From: Flavobacterium sp. IB48
Lineage (GTDB): Bacteria > Bacteroidota > Bacteroidia > Flavobacteriales > Flavobacteriaceae
Length of the DNA: 64,000 bases
Direction of reading: 5' to 3'
Assembly (NCBI RefSeq): GCF_016405855.1
Contig: NZ_JAEFCA010000008.1
Coordinates: 1 to 64,000 of the forward strand
Shown here: one piece after another, positions 28,301-35,615 of the stretch
Layout: each line of letters opens with the position of its first letter
Position numbering within the stretch: position 1 is the first letter of the stretch
The notes under the pieces: generated by a model
What the model was told of the DNA's origin: nothing
Databases searched by the model: none
What the model saw: the letters and a program-made list of their open reading frames with translations, nothing else
Translations under genes and position numbers: made by a program

Positions 28301-28510
28301 TTGGATAGCACTATTACGATAACCTATAAGTTCTTCAACATCATATTCTAATGTTGCAAGACCTTTTGCTTGTTCTCTGGCTTTTCGTAAAATCTCTGCT
28401 GTTTTCTCGAGCGTAAATCGATTTGTTTTCAGAGTCTGCCCTTCAAAACACTTTACCACACCTTTTACAGCTTCAATCTGAAAATCCTGCTCTTTAAATT
28501 GTAATTTCAT
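25379..28510 (-). CDS. res: Type III restriction endonuclease (Res)
   Basis: 1043 residues from the ATG at 28510. A TTG four codons upstream is possible, but MKLQF is the family-like start. Superfamily 2 helicase motifs: EMETGTGKTYTYV (Walker A near residue 115), IIIIDEPQSVG (motif II), RYSATH, EGWDNPNVF and QEVGRGMR (motif VI). The C-terminus has the PD-(D/E)xK nuclease core, YSPDWAIVL followed by VAETKGSE. It is the ATP-dependent translocating and cutting subunit that works with Mod. It is the first gene of the minus-strand operon; about 230 bp of AT-rich DNA upstream must hold the promoter. Confidence 0.9.
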   Translation of the reverse strand: MKLQFKEQDFQIEAVKGVVKCFEGQTLKTNRFTLEKTAEILRKAREQAKGLATLEYDVEELIGYRNSAIQITASQVFENIVGVQREHYLIENQKIDTVKGANIGYNFTIEMETGTGKTYTYVRTMYELNKKYGWSKFIIIVPSIAIREGVFKTFELTQDHFQEIYGHKISPFIYNSSRPQDIETFASDGRISVMVINTQAFAARGADARRIHQELDHFGSRRPIDIIAQTRPIIIIDEPQSVGKEGSVTLKSMEDFQPLFTLRYSATHAEEYNKIYRLDALDAYNKKLVKKIQVKGINLKGSTGTTGYLYLEYISLSANKPPLAYLEYEKRSSNGLKRVREKIAQGTDLYEISGNLPAYKNCLVTEVNGYLNKIIVNGQDIYPGDIINDQDELVFRRIQIRETILSHLLKEKALFDKGIKVLSLFFIDSVEKYRKYDEMGQEVLGEYSQIFEEEYKNAINDFVDLFHQEYTDYVIETDVNKTSKVYAPGSYLNYLQRDDADRVHNGYFSIDKKGKPVDPSIKRGSEDSDDVSAYDLIMKDKERLLSFEEPTRFIFSHSALKEGWDNPNVFQICALKNADGGSQTRRRQEVGRGMRLCVDKNGVRQDFEQVGEQVHDINVLTVIASESYEDFAKGLQTEIAKSLKDRPVKADTKFFLGKILSNEFGDTIRLTEEDAKKLNKFLYKHDILDEDDKITDEGKKLIEKNAVPVPEYLVAYASAVSQLLESVYNGEGVKPENANDVVSLTVNTNFAKKEFQELWKKISLKTVYEVKFDTDKLIDDSKIRINADLHISERQYEIKTGEMREVSKEDLKDGTAFNVTKTDPKKLSSDLYTEVAYDIVGEIEALTNLKRTTIVAILKKIHQEKFFLLRKNPEEFIAKCAKLINETKASLIINNIAYHKTQESFDAKTVFTNARNVLRTEEILQKHIYDFLETDSKIERDFTKNLEQAVEVVVYAKLPKGFYIATPVANYSPDWAIVLDNEKVKHIYFVAETKGSENVNDLRGIEQLKIHCAQEHFKTISNGEVKFDVITTYSKLLDIAQLK

Positions 28511-28741
28511 TAATATAGGCAATTAATTTTTGATATGTTTTTAAAAATCGAACTGAGTGTAGCTAACTGGTTGTGACTGCTATACTATTTTGTCATTTAG
28601 ATATACCAGTACATCCCGCTATTGTTGATCTTTTTTAAACATGGTAAATATAAGAAAATAGGTTGCGAAGCTTACTACTTTAGAATCTAAATTTAATTAG
28701 GTTTATGAAATCGTTCTTACAAATATAAAATATGTTTATTG

Positions 28742-28921
28742 TCATTCTTTACGTTTTTTCGTATTTAATAATTTCAACGAGCTTGTGTCAGTAATTTGTT
28801 TTTCAAATTCCTTAATGATAGGTTTGTAATCACTGATTTTTATGTGAATACATTTAATATCGCAACTGCAGACTGATGAAAGATCTAAATATTCTGTTTT
28901 CTTGATTACATCTATTTTCAT
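28742..28921 (-). CDS. Small hypothetical protein, 59 residues
   Basis: An uninterrupted minus ORF starting MKIDVIKKTEYLDLSSVCSC and ending NTKKRKE. It has three cysteines in the first half and a lysine-rich tail; I recognise no family. Upstream lies a 14-bp palindrome (TACGGATTTCCGTA, 28970-28983) between TTTTTG and TAATTTTTG stretches that loosely resemble -33 and -7 elements, so a regulated promoter is possible. There is no strong ribosome-binding site. The reading frame may be real, but evidence is limited to length and composition. Confidence 0.4.
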   Translation of the reverse strand: MKIDVIKKTEYLDLSSVCSCDIKCIHIKISDYKPIIKEFEKQITDTSSLKLLNTKKRKE

Positions 28922-29203
28922 ATTGCAGATTAGTTAGTTGCGAATATGTATCTTTTTGGAAGCAAAAATTACGGATTTCCGTACTGTAGCAAAAATCAAC
29001 TTTTAATATTAAAAACAAGTCCGTATAAACACCTGATTTTAGATTCTAAGGAAAGTCAAACAGGTGCAATGTTAAACTTTTTAATTTAATACCATATATT
29101 TTCGTTTTATACAAACCAAAATTAGCATAGTCAGTAATAAATTTTAAAAATAAAATGTTCTAAATAACAACAAAAATAAAAAAGCCTTATTTTTCGGGGT
29201 ATA

Positions 29204-29231
29204 AAAAAAGCACCCAAATCGGTGCTTTTTT
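29204..29231 (-). terminator. Terminator after the DUF6965-like gene
   Basis: Inverted repeat AAAAAAGCACC (29204-29214) and GGTGCTTTTTT (29221-29231) with a 6-nt loop. On the minus strand it ends in a T-run just beyond the stop at 29263. It marks the left end of the conjugation-associated gene cluster. The stretch 28922-29203 shows no other gene. Confidence 0.7.
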
Positions 29232-29262
29232 GCTTTATTAAGAATTTACGGAAGGATCAGAA

Positions 29263-29502
29263 TTATTCTGAAGCAGGTTCTTCGCCGATCGGCTGGCCTG
29301 CTGTTTTCTTCATCAGAATGTAAAAATCCCTTAAATGCCACCATGCCGGGCACCGATCTATCGGGCCGTTAAAATTTTTGATGGTGGTATAACAGCTGTT
29401 GAGGAAAACCTGAGTGTCGGTAATCTTCGCCCATTGGGTCCACACTACTTCCTTCGGCGGCGGATTGTTCTCAAAATATCGTTTTATTTCTTCATGATTC
29501 AT
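29263..29502 (-). CDS. DUF6965-like small protein of conjugative elements
   Basis: 79 residues: IKRYFENNPPPKEV, then ITDTQVFLNSCYTTIKN and CPAWWHLRDFY. The pattern (short helix, Pro-rich turn, T-D-hydrophobic helix, aromatic C-terminal part) fits the DUF6965 family often found beside radC in Bacteroidota conjugative elements. Its function is unknown. It is last in a minus-strand series with radC; about 58 bp separates them. Composition is clearly more GC-rich than the restriction operon to the left, consistent with a different origin. Confidence 0.6.
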   Translation of the reverse strand: MNHEEIKRYFENNPPPKEVVWTQWAKITDTQVFLNSCYTTIKNFNGPIDRCPAWWHLRDFYILMKKTAGQPIGEEPASE

Positions 29503-29560
29503 AGGGAAAAATTAATTAAAAAACCAGAACAGCACAAGGGTATGAAAGATGAAAACGCCC

Positions 29561-30031
29561 TTAAAGGGCGCCTTCATCTGCAAAAGAGTAATAGGTCTCG
29601 GGTGTTACGATCAGGTGGTCGAGCAGTGGAATATCCAGCAGTTTTCCCGCTTCCCGGATTTTTCGGGTCATATTTCTGTCGGCCTCGGAAGGTGATGTTT
29701 TTCCTGATGGATGGTTGTGGGTGATGATGATCCCGACGGCGGCGGCTTTAAGGGCTGCCGCGAAAAGCAGGCGCATATCAACCACAGTTCCCGAGATGCC
29801 TCCTGAGGAAACCTCGTAGATTCCCAGAACCCTGTTGGACTGGCTGAGCAGCAGCACTTTGAACTGCTCAAAGAATTCTATTTTGCCGGGATCCCAGCTG
29901 TCAAGCAGTATGCGGTAAGCATCTCTGGAAGAAGTGATACACGGTCTTTCAGTGCTTTTTACTTTGGTTTTATAGATCAGTTCTATTTCTGATACTTTCT
30001 GCCATTCTGTGTTTTGATGTTGATTTTTCAT
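29561..30031 (-). CDS. radC: RadC-like JAB-domain protein
   Basis: 156 residues from the ATG at 30031 (MKNQHQNTEW); 23 codons of open frame upstream are not needed. The JAB/MPN motif is complete: THNHPSG followed by SPSEADRNMT, giving the HxH-x-SG-D zinc-metalloprotease-like site, and LLDHLIVTPETYYSFAD is the usual RadC ending. The N-terminal HhH part of chromosomal RadC is absent, as in many element-borne copies. The role is unclear; such genes are carried by conjugative elements and plasmids, possibly for DNA processing or anti-defence. Confidence 0.85.
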   Translation of the reverse strand: MKNQHQNTEWQKVSEIELIYKTKVKSTERPCITSSRDAYRILLDSWDPGKIEFFEQFKVLLLSQSNRVLGIYEVSSGGISGTVVDMRLLFAAALKAAAVGIIITHNHPSGKTSPSEADRNMTRKIREAGKLLDIPLLDHLIVTPETYYSFADEGAL

Positions 30032-30253
30032 AATTGCTGTAGTTTTAAGATTAATTACAGCACCGCTGCCCGGGCAGGGACGAGCGAACGCAGAAAGCAA
30101 CGCAATAAAGCAGGAGTGCAGCCCTGCATTTATGGGGGAATTTTTTGCGGAGAACCGAAGGACGTGCCCGAACTTTGTGATGAAATTGACTTAACATTCC
30201 ACAATAGCCCCTAAGCCGGGACTGCTCCGTGAACCTTAAAGTGTCTGCGTGCC

Positions 30254-30286
30254 AAAAAAAATACCGCAGTGTAAAATCTGCGGTAT
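30254..30286 (-). terminator. Terminator after pcfJ
   Basis: ATACCGCAG (30261-30269) and CTGCGGTAT (30278-30286) form a 9-bp stem. On the minus strand an uninterrupted T-run follows (30254-30260), directly after the pcfJ stop at 30302. Nothing else is recognised between 30032 and 30253. Confidence 0.75.
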
Positions 30287-30301
30287 CAATAGTAAAATGG
30301 T

Positions 30302-31618
30302 TTAAGCAGGAGCAGTCTGCTTTTTCTGCTTTTTCAACCGCCCGGCAATCTCAGGCAGGTTTTTATTTATAATCCTAAGAATCCTGCTGTGATATTTAGT
30401 GGCTTTATTGCGAAGTCCCCTGCACTGGATAATTTCCATTCTTGAAAGGGACACTTCAATGGTTTCCACGGGTCTGTTTTCAATCTGCGCTGAAAGGATT
30501 AAGGAATCCTTCTTTTTATAATACTCATTGGTAAATACGCAGTGGTGGAGCGTGTCGCCCTCATAGAGAAAATCCTGCACACGGTCAAGGACTTTTACGG
30601 TAAGGTCATTATCGGTAAAAGAAAGTCCGAAGAACTGTTTTTTATCATTTTCATAAATCGGCTCTGCTTTCTGTATTTCAGCACGCATCTGCGCAAGATG
30701 CTTTCTGCGCTGTATGTCCCTTTTTTTGGCAACAAGCCTGTCATGCGCCTGGTCTAAATTTTCAGGGCAGACAAGAGCAGGGGAGCTGAGGTCTTTTTTA
30801 AACCATCGGAGCAGGGCAATATAATCCTCCCAAATTTTGATGTCCTGAATCTGATAACGCTGTTTAAGGCAGGTTTTTACTGCCTGCCAGTTTTCACGCA
30901 GATGCTGTTCATGGGAGGTGAGATAATGCTTGAGCAGAGAGGTCTGCGAACTTTTAAAAAGGGTTTCTGCAATGGGGTCTTTTAGAAGAGCAGTAAAGAG
31001 TATCTGCGGTGCAATGCCGTGCACGGAAGTTTTAAAACCGTTTCTTTTCAAAAGCGGAATCACTTTCATGTGCGTATATACCTTGTAGGGATTAATGCGG
31101 TATTTTGGCGAGTTCTGAAAATCCTTTGGACGGATTTCTAAAGGGGAATAGTACTGCCATGCATCATAGGCATTGGAAAAAACATTGGTGCTTCTTGAGA
31201 TGGTGCGCACTTCCCCTTTTGGATTTATCCAATGCTGCATGACTTCCGTGTGCGAATAGGCGGGAAGAACATTTTTTTTCATGTTTTTATGCGAGCAGAT
31301 GATGCGCACCACCTGATACCCAGAGCAGGTATCGGTGAGGGCGAAATATTCGATTTCTTTGAAATGCACCTGATTGTGCTGATGCATTTTAAGTTTCCCC
31401 TGACAGGCGGTGCAGTTAATATAATTTTTGCAGGACTGGCTTTCGCTGTCAGGCTTCCACGAATGGGTGCATTCCAGACAATGGAACTTTCCCCTTGAGA
31501 GCACCGCCCATTTCAGGAAAATATTTTTTTCTGCCCACTGATGCATCTGCGCTGTGATTGGGGCTAGGGAGGTACTTAAGGCGCTGATTTCTTTTTCTAT
31601 AACTGTTTTGGGTATCAT
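30302..31618 (-). CDS. PcfJ-like protein of the conjugative element
   Basis: 438 residues. The N-terminal half carries paired zinc-binding cysteines (FHCLECTHSW, NCTACQGK). The C-terminal half has the PcfJ pattern LHHCVFTNEYYKKKDSLIL followed by PVETIEVSLSRMEI and CRGLRNKATKYH. PcfJ was named from an enterococcal conjugative plasmid; its role is not settled. The start overlaps the end of the pcfK-like gene by 4 bp. A broken second copy of the C-terminus lies at 14829-15090. Confidence 0.85.
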   Translation of the reverse strand: MIPKTVIEKEISALSTSLAPITAQMHQWAEKNIFLKWAVLSRGKFHCLECTHSWKPDSESQSCKNYINCTACQGKLKMHQHNQVHFKEIEYFALTDTCSGYQVVRIICSHKNMKKNVLPAYSHTEVMQHWINPKGEVRTISRSTNVFSNAYDAWQYYSPLEIRPKDFQNSPKYRINPYKVYTHMKVIPLLKRNGFKTSVHGIAPQILFTALLKDPIAETLFKSSQTSLLKHYLTSHEQHLRENWQAVKTCLKQRYQIQDIKIWEDYIALLRWFKKDLSSPALVCPENLDQAHDRLVAKKRDIQRRKHLAQMRAEIQKAEPIYENDKKQFFGLSFTDNDLTVKVLDRVQDFLYEGDTLHHCVFTNEYYKKKDSLILSAQIENRPVETIEVSLSRMEIIQCRGLRNKATKYHSRILRIINKNLPEIAGRLKKQKKQTAPA

Positions 31619-31992
31619 AAGTCAAAGAGTGTTAGGGTTTGTACAGGCTTCACGGGTTGCACTTTTTCTATTTTTTGAACTGTGCTTTGAGATACTGCGG
31701 GAGCAGTCGAGAACAAATCAGGTTTTACAGGCGGGCTTACTGCTACTCTGCATTGAACAGGGGCAGGCGTTCCAATCGTGTCGTCTGTGTAGTACTTTAC
31801 AGCCATGTCAAAGATTTCCTGATTGTCAAAGGCGCATTCCCCTGTTTTTTTGACCTCGCCGAAAATGTAATGGAAACAGCTTTCAAGGTTTTTGCTCTCT
31901 TTTTTATAGTCCGCTGAAAAAACGGCATCGTTCTGCGCTTTTTCGCTCAGGTAGCTTTCTATAGCGGTTTTAAATTTATCTGATGCTTTCAT
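31615..31992 (-). CDS. PcfK-like protein
   Basis: 125 residues. MKASDKFKTAIESYLSEKAQ, then NLESCFHYIFGEVKK and EIFDMAVKYYTDD match PcfK-like proteins, which accompany PcfJ. The C-terminal 45 residues are Pro/Val/Gln-rich and end TLTLFDL, probably an unstructured tail with a terminal interaction motif. It overlaps pcfJ by 4 bp (coupled translation). It probably acts with PcfJ in element maintenance or transfer, but no biochemical role is established. Confidence 0.75.
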   Translation of the reverse strand: MKASDKFKTAIESYLSEKAQNDAVFSADYKKESKNLESCFHYIFGEVKKTGECAFDNQEIFDMAVKYYTDDTIGTPAPVQCRVAVSPPVKPDLFSTAPAVSQSTVQKIEKVQPVKPVQTLTLFDL

Positions 31993-32018
31993 AAGGGAAG
32001 ATTTAAGATTGAAAAGCG

Positions 32019-32378
32019 TTATTCAAAACTGTTTCTGTAAATGTCAAAACAGTATTCTTCAAAGCAGAGCCAGCATACAAATGTGTAATGGGGCAGTCGG
32101 TGGCGGTTTTTGACAGATTCCCCAAGGGAATCTTCAATTTCATATCGGATATTTTCCAAATCATCCAAATGCTGTATATAGAATTTCCTGCAGTCCGAGT
32201 TGTAGACAAACTCTGAAATCATCCCGCAGATGCATCCGTTTTTCTGCAGGTCTTCCAAAAAAGATTTTAACTGCTGTTTTTTTGTCCCGTCATAAGATTC
32301 CATATTGGAGCGGACTATTTTTTTGAACTGGGCGGATACGGGATATTCTATGTAGACTGATTTTTCAAAGGCTTTCAT
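32019..32378 (-). CDS. Conserved small protein of Bacteroidota conjugative elements
   Basis: 119 residues from the ATG at 32378 (MKAFEKSVYIEYPVSAQFKK); the longer frame would run into ssb. Features: a helical middle (QLKSFLEDLQKNGCICGM), an SEFVYNSDCRKFYIQHLDD block and a PHYTFVCWLCFEEYCFDIYR ending rich in Cys and aromatics. I associate it with a DUF found in Bacteroidota transfer regions (possibly DUF7222), without certainty. It lies between ssb and pcfK in the same orientation. Function unknown. Confidence 0.65.
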   Translation of the reverse strand: MKAFEKSVYIEYPVSAQFKKIVRSNMESYDGTKKQQLKSFLEDLQKNGCICGMISEFVYNSDCRKFYIQHLDDLENIRYEIEDSLGESVKNRHRLPHYTFVCWLCFEEYCFDIYRNSFE

Positions 32379-32415
32379 GGCGTATAAATTTTGATGTGAA
32401 ACGGTATTATTCCAA

Positions 32416-32805
32416 TTAGAAAGGCAGGTCGTCGGGTTCGTCTTTTGACGCATTTTTCTCTTGAACTGCGGGAACTTCAGCAGTGTTTTCTGCTTTCGGG
32501 AAAACCAGTATTTTAATATTACTGGTGTGAAAGGTCAGCGAACCGAGCGCTTTGCCCTCGGCATTATTGTAGACATTCAGACCTATACGCCCGAAGAGTT
32601 CAACCACAGTGCCTTTTTTAAGCCACAACGCCATTTTTGAACCCATCCAATAGGAACAGTCGATGTAGGTTACAATCTTTTTAAGCTCGTCAGCCCCTTT
32701 TGGCCTGTAGCTGTCGTTTATGGCAATGGAGAAATTTACCACCTCCCTGTCATTTGAAACTTTTGCCGTTACGGCATCTTTTGTAATTCGTCCTGAGATT
32801 TCCAT
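32416..32805 (-). CDS. ssb: Single-stranded DNA-binding protein
   Basis: 129 residues from the ATG at 32805 (MEISGRITKDAV); 36 open codons upstream are non-coding. The OB-fold is visible: VVNFSIAINDSYRP, YIDCSYWMGSKMALWLKKG and VELFGRIGLNVY. The tail ends with the acidic tip DEPDDLPF, which recruits partner proteins in SSBs. An element-borne SSB coats the single strand entering the recipient. It heads the ssb-orf-pcfK-pcfJ series. The 317-bp gap to the next gene (32806-33122) shows no recognised element. Confidence 0.9.
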   Translation of the reverse strand: MEISGRITKDAVTAKVSNDREVVNFSIAINDSYRPKGADELKKIVTYIDCSYWMGSKMALWLKKGTVVELFGRIGLNVYNNAEGKALGSLTFHTSNIKILVFPKAENTAEVPAVQEKNASKDEPDDLPF

Positions 32806-33122
32806 GATGTAAAATTTTAAGTGAGTATTTTTTCTGTTTTTCCTCAAGCCCGCATGAAATTTTTCAAAGAAAAAACGGGAAAAAAGAAAGCACAAAATCA
32901 AGCGCCCGATCAAGGATCCGGAGTGCTATAAGTCCCGAAGGGCGGCAAGGCCGTTATGCGCATGCAGGAGTCTGCGGGTGCTATTTTCGCGGCTCTTTTA
33001 ATCCGTTTTTATTGAAAATTTCCTTATCAATCTTTGCAGCAGGCTGAACCCCTATTTCAGACGCCTGTTTTGGGATCGGCATTGAAATATTTTGTAATTT
33101 CAGGTAAGAAAAAAGCAATGCA

Positions 33123-33557
33123 ATGGAAAAGCAATATGATCTGGACCGTTTTTTAGAGGCACAGCAACAAACGTATGAGGACGCACTGCACGAGATCAGA
33201 CAGGGCAGCAAACAGACCCACTGGATGTGGTTTATTTTCCCGCAGCTCAGAGGACTGGGATTCACGGATTATAACATCTTTTACGGCATTGAAAACCTAA
33301 CGGAAGCCTCACTGTATTTGAATCACCCCATACTGGGAAAACGTCTGGTGGAAATTACGCAGGCAATGCTAAAAATTGAAGATAAAACGGCACTGGAAAT
33401 TCTGGGCAGGCCAGATGAAAGAAAACTGAAATCCTGCATGACCCTGTTTGCACTTCTGCCTGAAACGCCTGAATTTTTCAGGCAGGTGCTTGAGAAATAT
33501 TACAATGGAGAGCAGGACGAAAGGACACTGCAGCTTATAAAAGAATCCGGCAACTAA
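33123..33557 (+). CDS. DUF1810 protein
   Basis: 144 residues. DLDRFLEAQQQTYEDALHEI, THWMWFIFPQLRGLG, then HPILGKRLVEIT and LKSCMTLFALL are the DUF1810 hallmarks. Its biochemical role is not established. It is transcribed against all its neighbours, sitting between ssb and the coupling-protein gene, so it is probably a passenger with its own promoter rather than part of the mobilisation machinery. Length is normal and no defects are seen. Confidence 0.85.
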   Translation: MEKQYDLDRFLEAQQQTYEDALHEIRQGSKQTHWMWFIFPQLRGLGFTDYNIFYGIENLTEASLYLNHPILGKRLVEITQAMLKIEDKTALEILGRPDERKLKSCMTLFALLPETPEFFRQVLEKYYNGEQDERTLQLIKESGN

Positions 33558-33608
33558 AAAAAAGCATTTCTTTTTTTACTACCTCAAGAAAACATCTAGG
33601 ATTAAAAG

Positions 33609-35597
33609 TTATTTTTCTTTTTTGAGAACCAGCGATGAAAGTGCCGGGCTTTTGATTATCCGTTCCATTTCGCTGTGGATTATTTCCTGAATCTCAATTT
33701 TGATCTGCAGATAATTTTTCTGGATGATAACATTATCAATTGTCCTTATGATCGGAATTTCCTTGTAATTATCTGTTTCTTTTTTTATTTTTTCATGGTC
33801 GTTGATGATCTCGCAGTGAAAGGTTTTAAGCTCAATTCTGCAGTCCGGATTATCGGCTGTCATGCCAACAAATTCACCAGAACTCAGCGAAGAAATCTTA
33901 GAAGGCGGCACTGCGGATTCCAGCTGTCGGGAACGGCTGATGGAGGTGTCGCTGCTGTTTATTGAAAGGCTTTCTCTATCCTGCATTATCTTTCCGAAAC
34001 GTTCTGAGAGCTGTTTTGCCGTATCTCCGCTGACCTGCCCGGAGACAATATTTCCAACTATATTAATGATCACATCAGCCTGCTCGCGGCCGTAGTCCTT
34101 ACGGAGCTGGCTGAAGTCTTGAATCCCCAGACAGGTACTCACTTTGTTGCTTCTTGCCGTTGCAATCAGACTGTCAATATTATTGAGATAGATAGTGGGG
34201 AATTCATCAAAAACAAGGCTACTTTTAAGTTTTCCCTTTTGGTTTACCTGTTTTATAAGGCGGCTGACAAAAAGGGAAAGCACCGCTCCGTAAGTCTGTA
34301 TTTTCTGCGGATTATTTCCCATTGAAACAATTTTCGGATCAGATGGATTATTAATGTCAAGGGTGAAATCACTGCCCGATAGCACGTAGTAAAGCTGCGG
34401 GGAGGAGAGTTTTGCCAGTGAGATTTTAGCAGAAGCGATCTGGCCCTCCAGCTGGTCGACTGCCTCTTGAAGGAACGCACTGACAAAGGGATTGATAAGC
34501 ACTTCGATCTCTTTTTCTGTTCTCAGAATCGTGAAAAGGCTTTCATAATCGGTCTGTATCATTTCAATGACATGTGGCAGGGTGCAGAACTCGCCATCGT
34601 TGTATTTTCGAAGGTACCAGATGACGGCTGTCAGGAAATTTATAGGGGATTCCACAAAGAAATCGCCCTGTTTTTTAATCCACTCCCGATTGAGTCCCAT
34701 AAGGATTGTGCGGGCAGATTCCGCAGCATCGGTAATGTCTGTCATTGCCGCAGGATCAAGAGGATTACAACGGTGGGTTCTGGAGAGGTCGTCAAAATTT
34801 ATGATGTAAAATTTTGGCTCCACGGCATAAAGATGACGGAATTTCAGCCAGGCATTATAGGCGATAACAGTGAGGTCGTCGAACTTGAAATCATAAATGA
34901 ACATAGAAAAGCCCTTGGCAATATGCTGGGTGATTATATGGCGGATTACAAAGTATGATTTTCCCGAACCCGGCGTGCCTGGAACCAGAATGCCTCGGAA
35001 GGGATTTATAATGTTAATCCAGCTGCTGCGCACTTTGTCTTTGAGGTGATAACGGGCAGGAAGGTTAACGGAATATTCGTTTTCAATAAGCCTTTCCTCC
35101 TGAGGGAAAGTTTCGTTTTCCTTATTAAAAATATCTGCTGAACTAAGCTTTCTGCGGATAATGCGGGAGAGCAGGGTGCCCCCGGAAAGCGTCATCAGAT
35201 AGCCCAAAGAACACAGTGAGATATATAGTACGGAGCAGACCTCAGGATCCAAAAAGATTAGAACAGCCAGATAGGATCCAAAGTAAAGCAGGAGACCCAA
35301 TGAGATATAATTAAAAGCAGTTCTAAAATGAAGCTTTTCATCTTTTCTTCCTCTGGCACCCATAAGGGAAATAACCAAGAGTCCAAGTGCAAAAAGTTTA
35401 GATTTATGAAAGCTGTCCAGAAGCCCCGTACGATAAATATTCTCCAGTATCCTGCAGGCAAAATCCGGAGCAAGATTCCAATGCCTGAAGGAATCGAAGC
35501 AGTAATAATAAAAATGGATGAGCAGCAGTGCGATGCTCATCAGTCTAGTCATATCTAAAATTTTTCTAAGCGCCTGTTCATTTTCTCCCGTCTGCAT
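33609..35597 (-). CDS. mobC: Type IV coupling protein of the mobilisation module
   Basis: 662 residues. Four hydrophobic segments lie in the first 145 residues (the Bacteroidota YWFCY-type N-terminus). Next comes a VirD4/TraG ATPase with Walker A GTPGSGKS (207-214), Walker B SLVFDEFPTIY and the GNIVSGQVSG-Q motif. It docks the relaxase-DNA complex to the transfer channel in the inner membrane. It follows mobB by 18 bp. In Bacteroidota this gene is usually called mobC or traG-like; it is distinct from the VirB4 ATPase TraG at 57808. Confidence 0.85.
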   Translation of the reverse strand: MQTGENEQALRKILDMTRLMSIALLLIHFYYYCFDSFRHWNLAPDFACRILENIYRTGLLDSFHKSKLFALGLLVISLMGARGRKDEKLHFRTAFNYISLGLLLYFGSYLAVLIFLDPEVCSVLYISLCSLGYLMTLSGGTLLSRIIRRKLSSADIFNKENETFPQEERLIENEYSVNLPARYHLKDKVRSSWINIINPFRGILVPGTPGSGKSYFVIRHIITQHIAKGFSMFIYDFKFDDLTVIAYNAWLKFRHLYAVEPKFYIINFDDLSRTHRCNPLDPAAMTDITDAAESARTILMGLNREWIKKQGDFFVESPINFLTAVIWYLRKYNDGEFCTLPHVIEMIQTDYESLFTILRTEKEIEVLINPFVSAFLQEAVDQLEGQIASAKISLAKLSSPQLYYVLSGSDFTLDINNPSDPKIVSMGNNPQKIQTYGAVLSLFVSRLIKQVNQKGKLKSSLVFDEFPTIYLNNIDSLIATARSNKVSTCLGIQDFSQLRKDYGREQADVIINIVGNIVSGQVSGDTAKQLSERFGKIMQDRESLSINSSDTSISRSRQLESAVPPSKISSLSSGEFVGMTADNPDCRIELKTFHCEIINDHEKIKKETDNYKEIPIIRTIDNVIIQKNYLQIKIEIQEIIHSEMERIIKSPALSSLVLKKEK

Positions 35598-35615
35598 ACT
35601 GTTGATTTTTATGTG

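Noticed and set aside
15779..28510. DISARM or BREX assignment for the restriction operon
   Set aside because: No DUF1998 protein, no PglZ and no BrxL; the methyltransferase has type III motif order.
32981..33082. Short minus frame MPIPKQASEIGVQ
   Set aside because: 33 codons, no homology recognised and no start signals.
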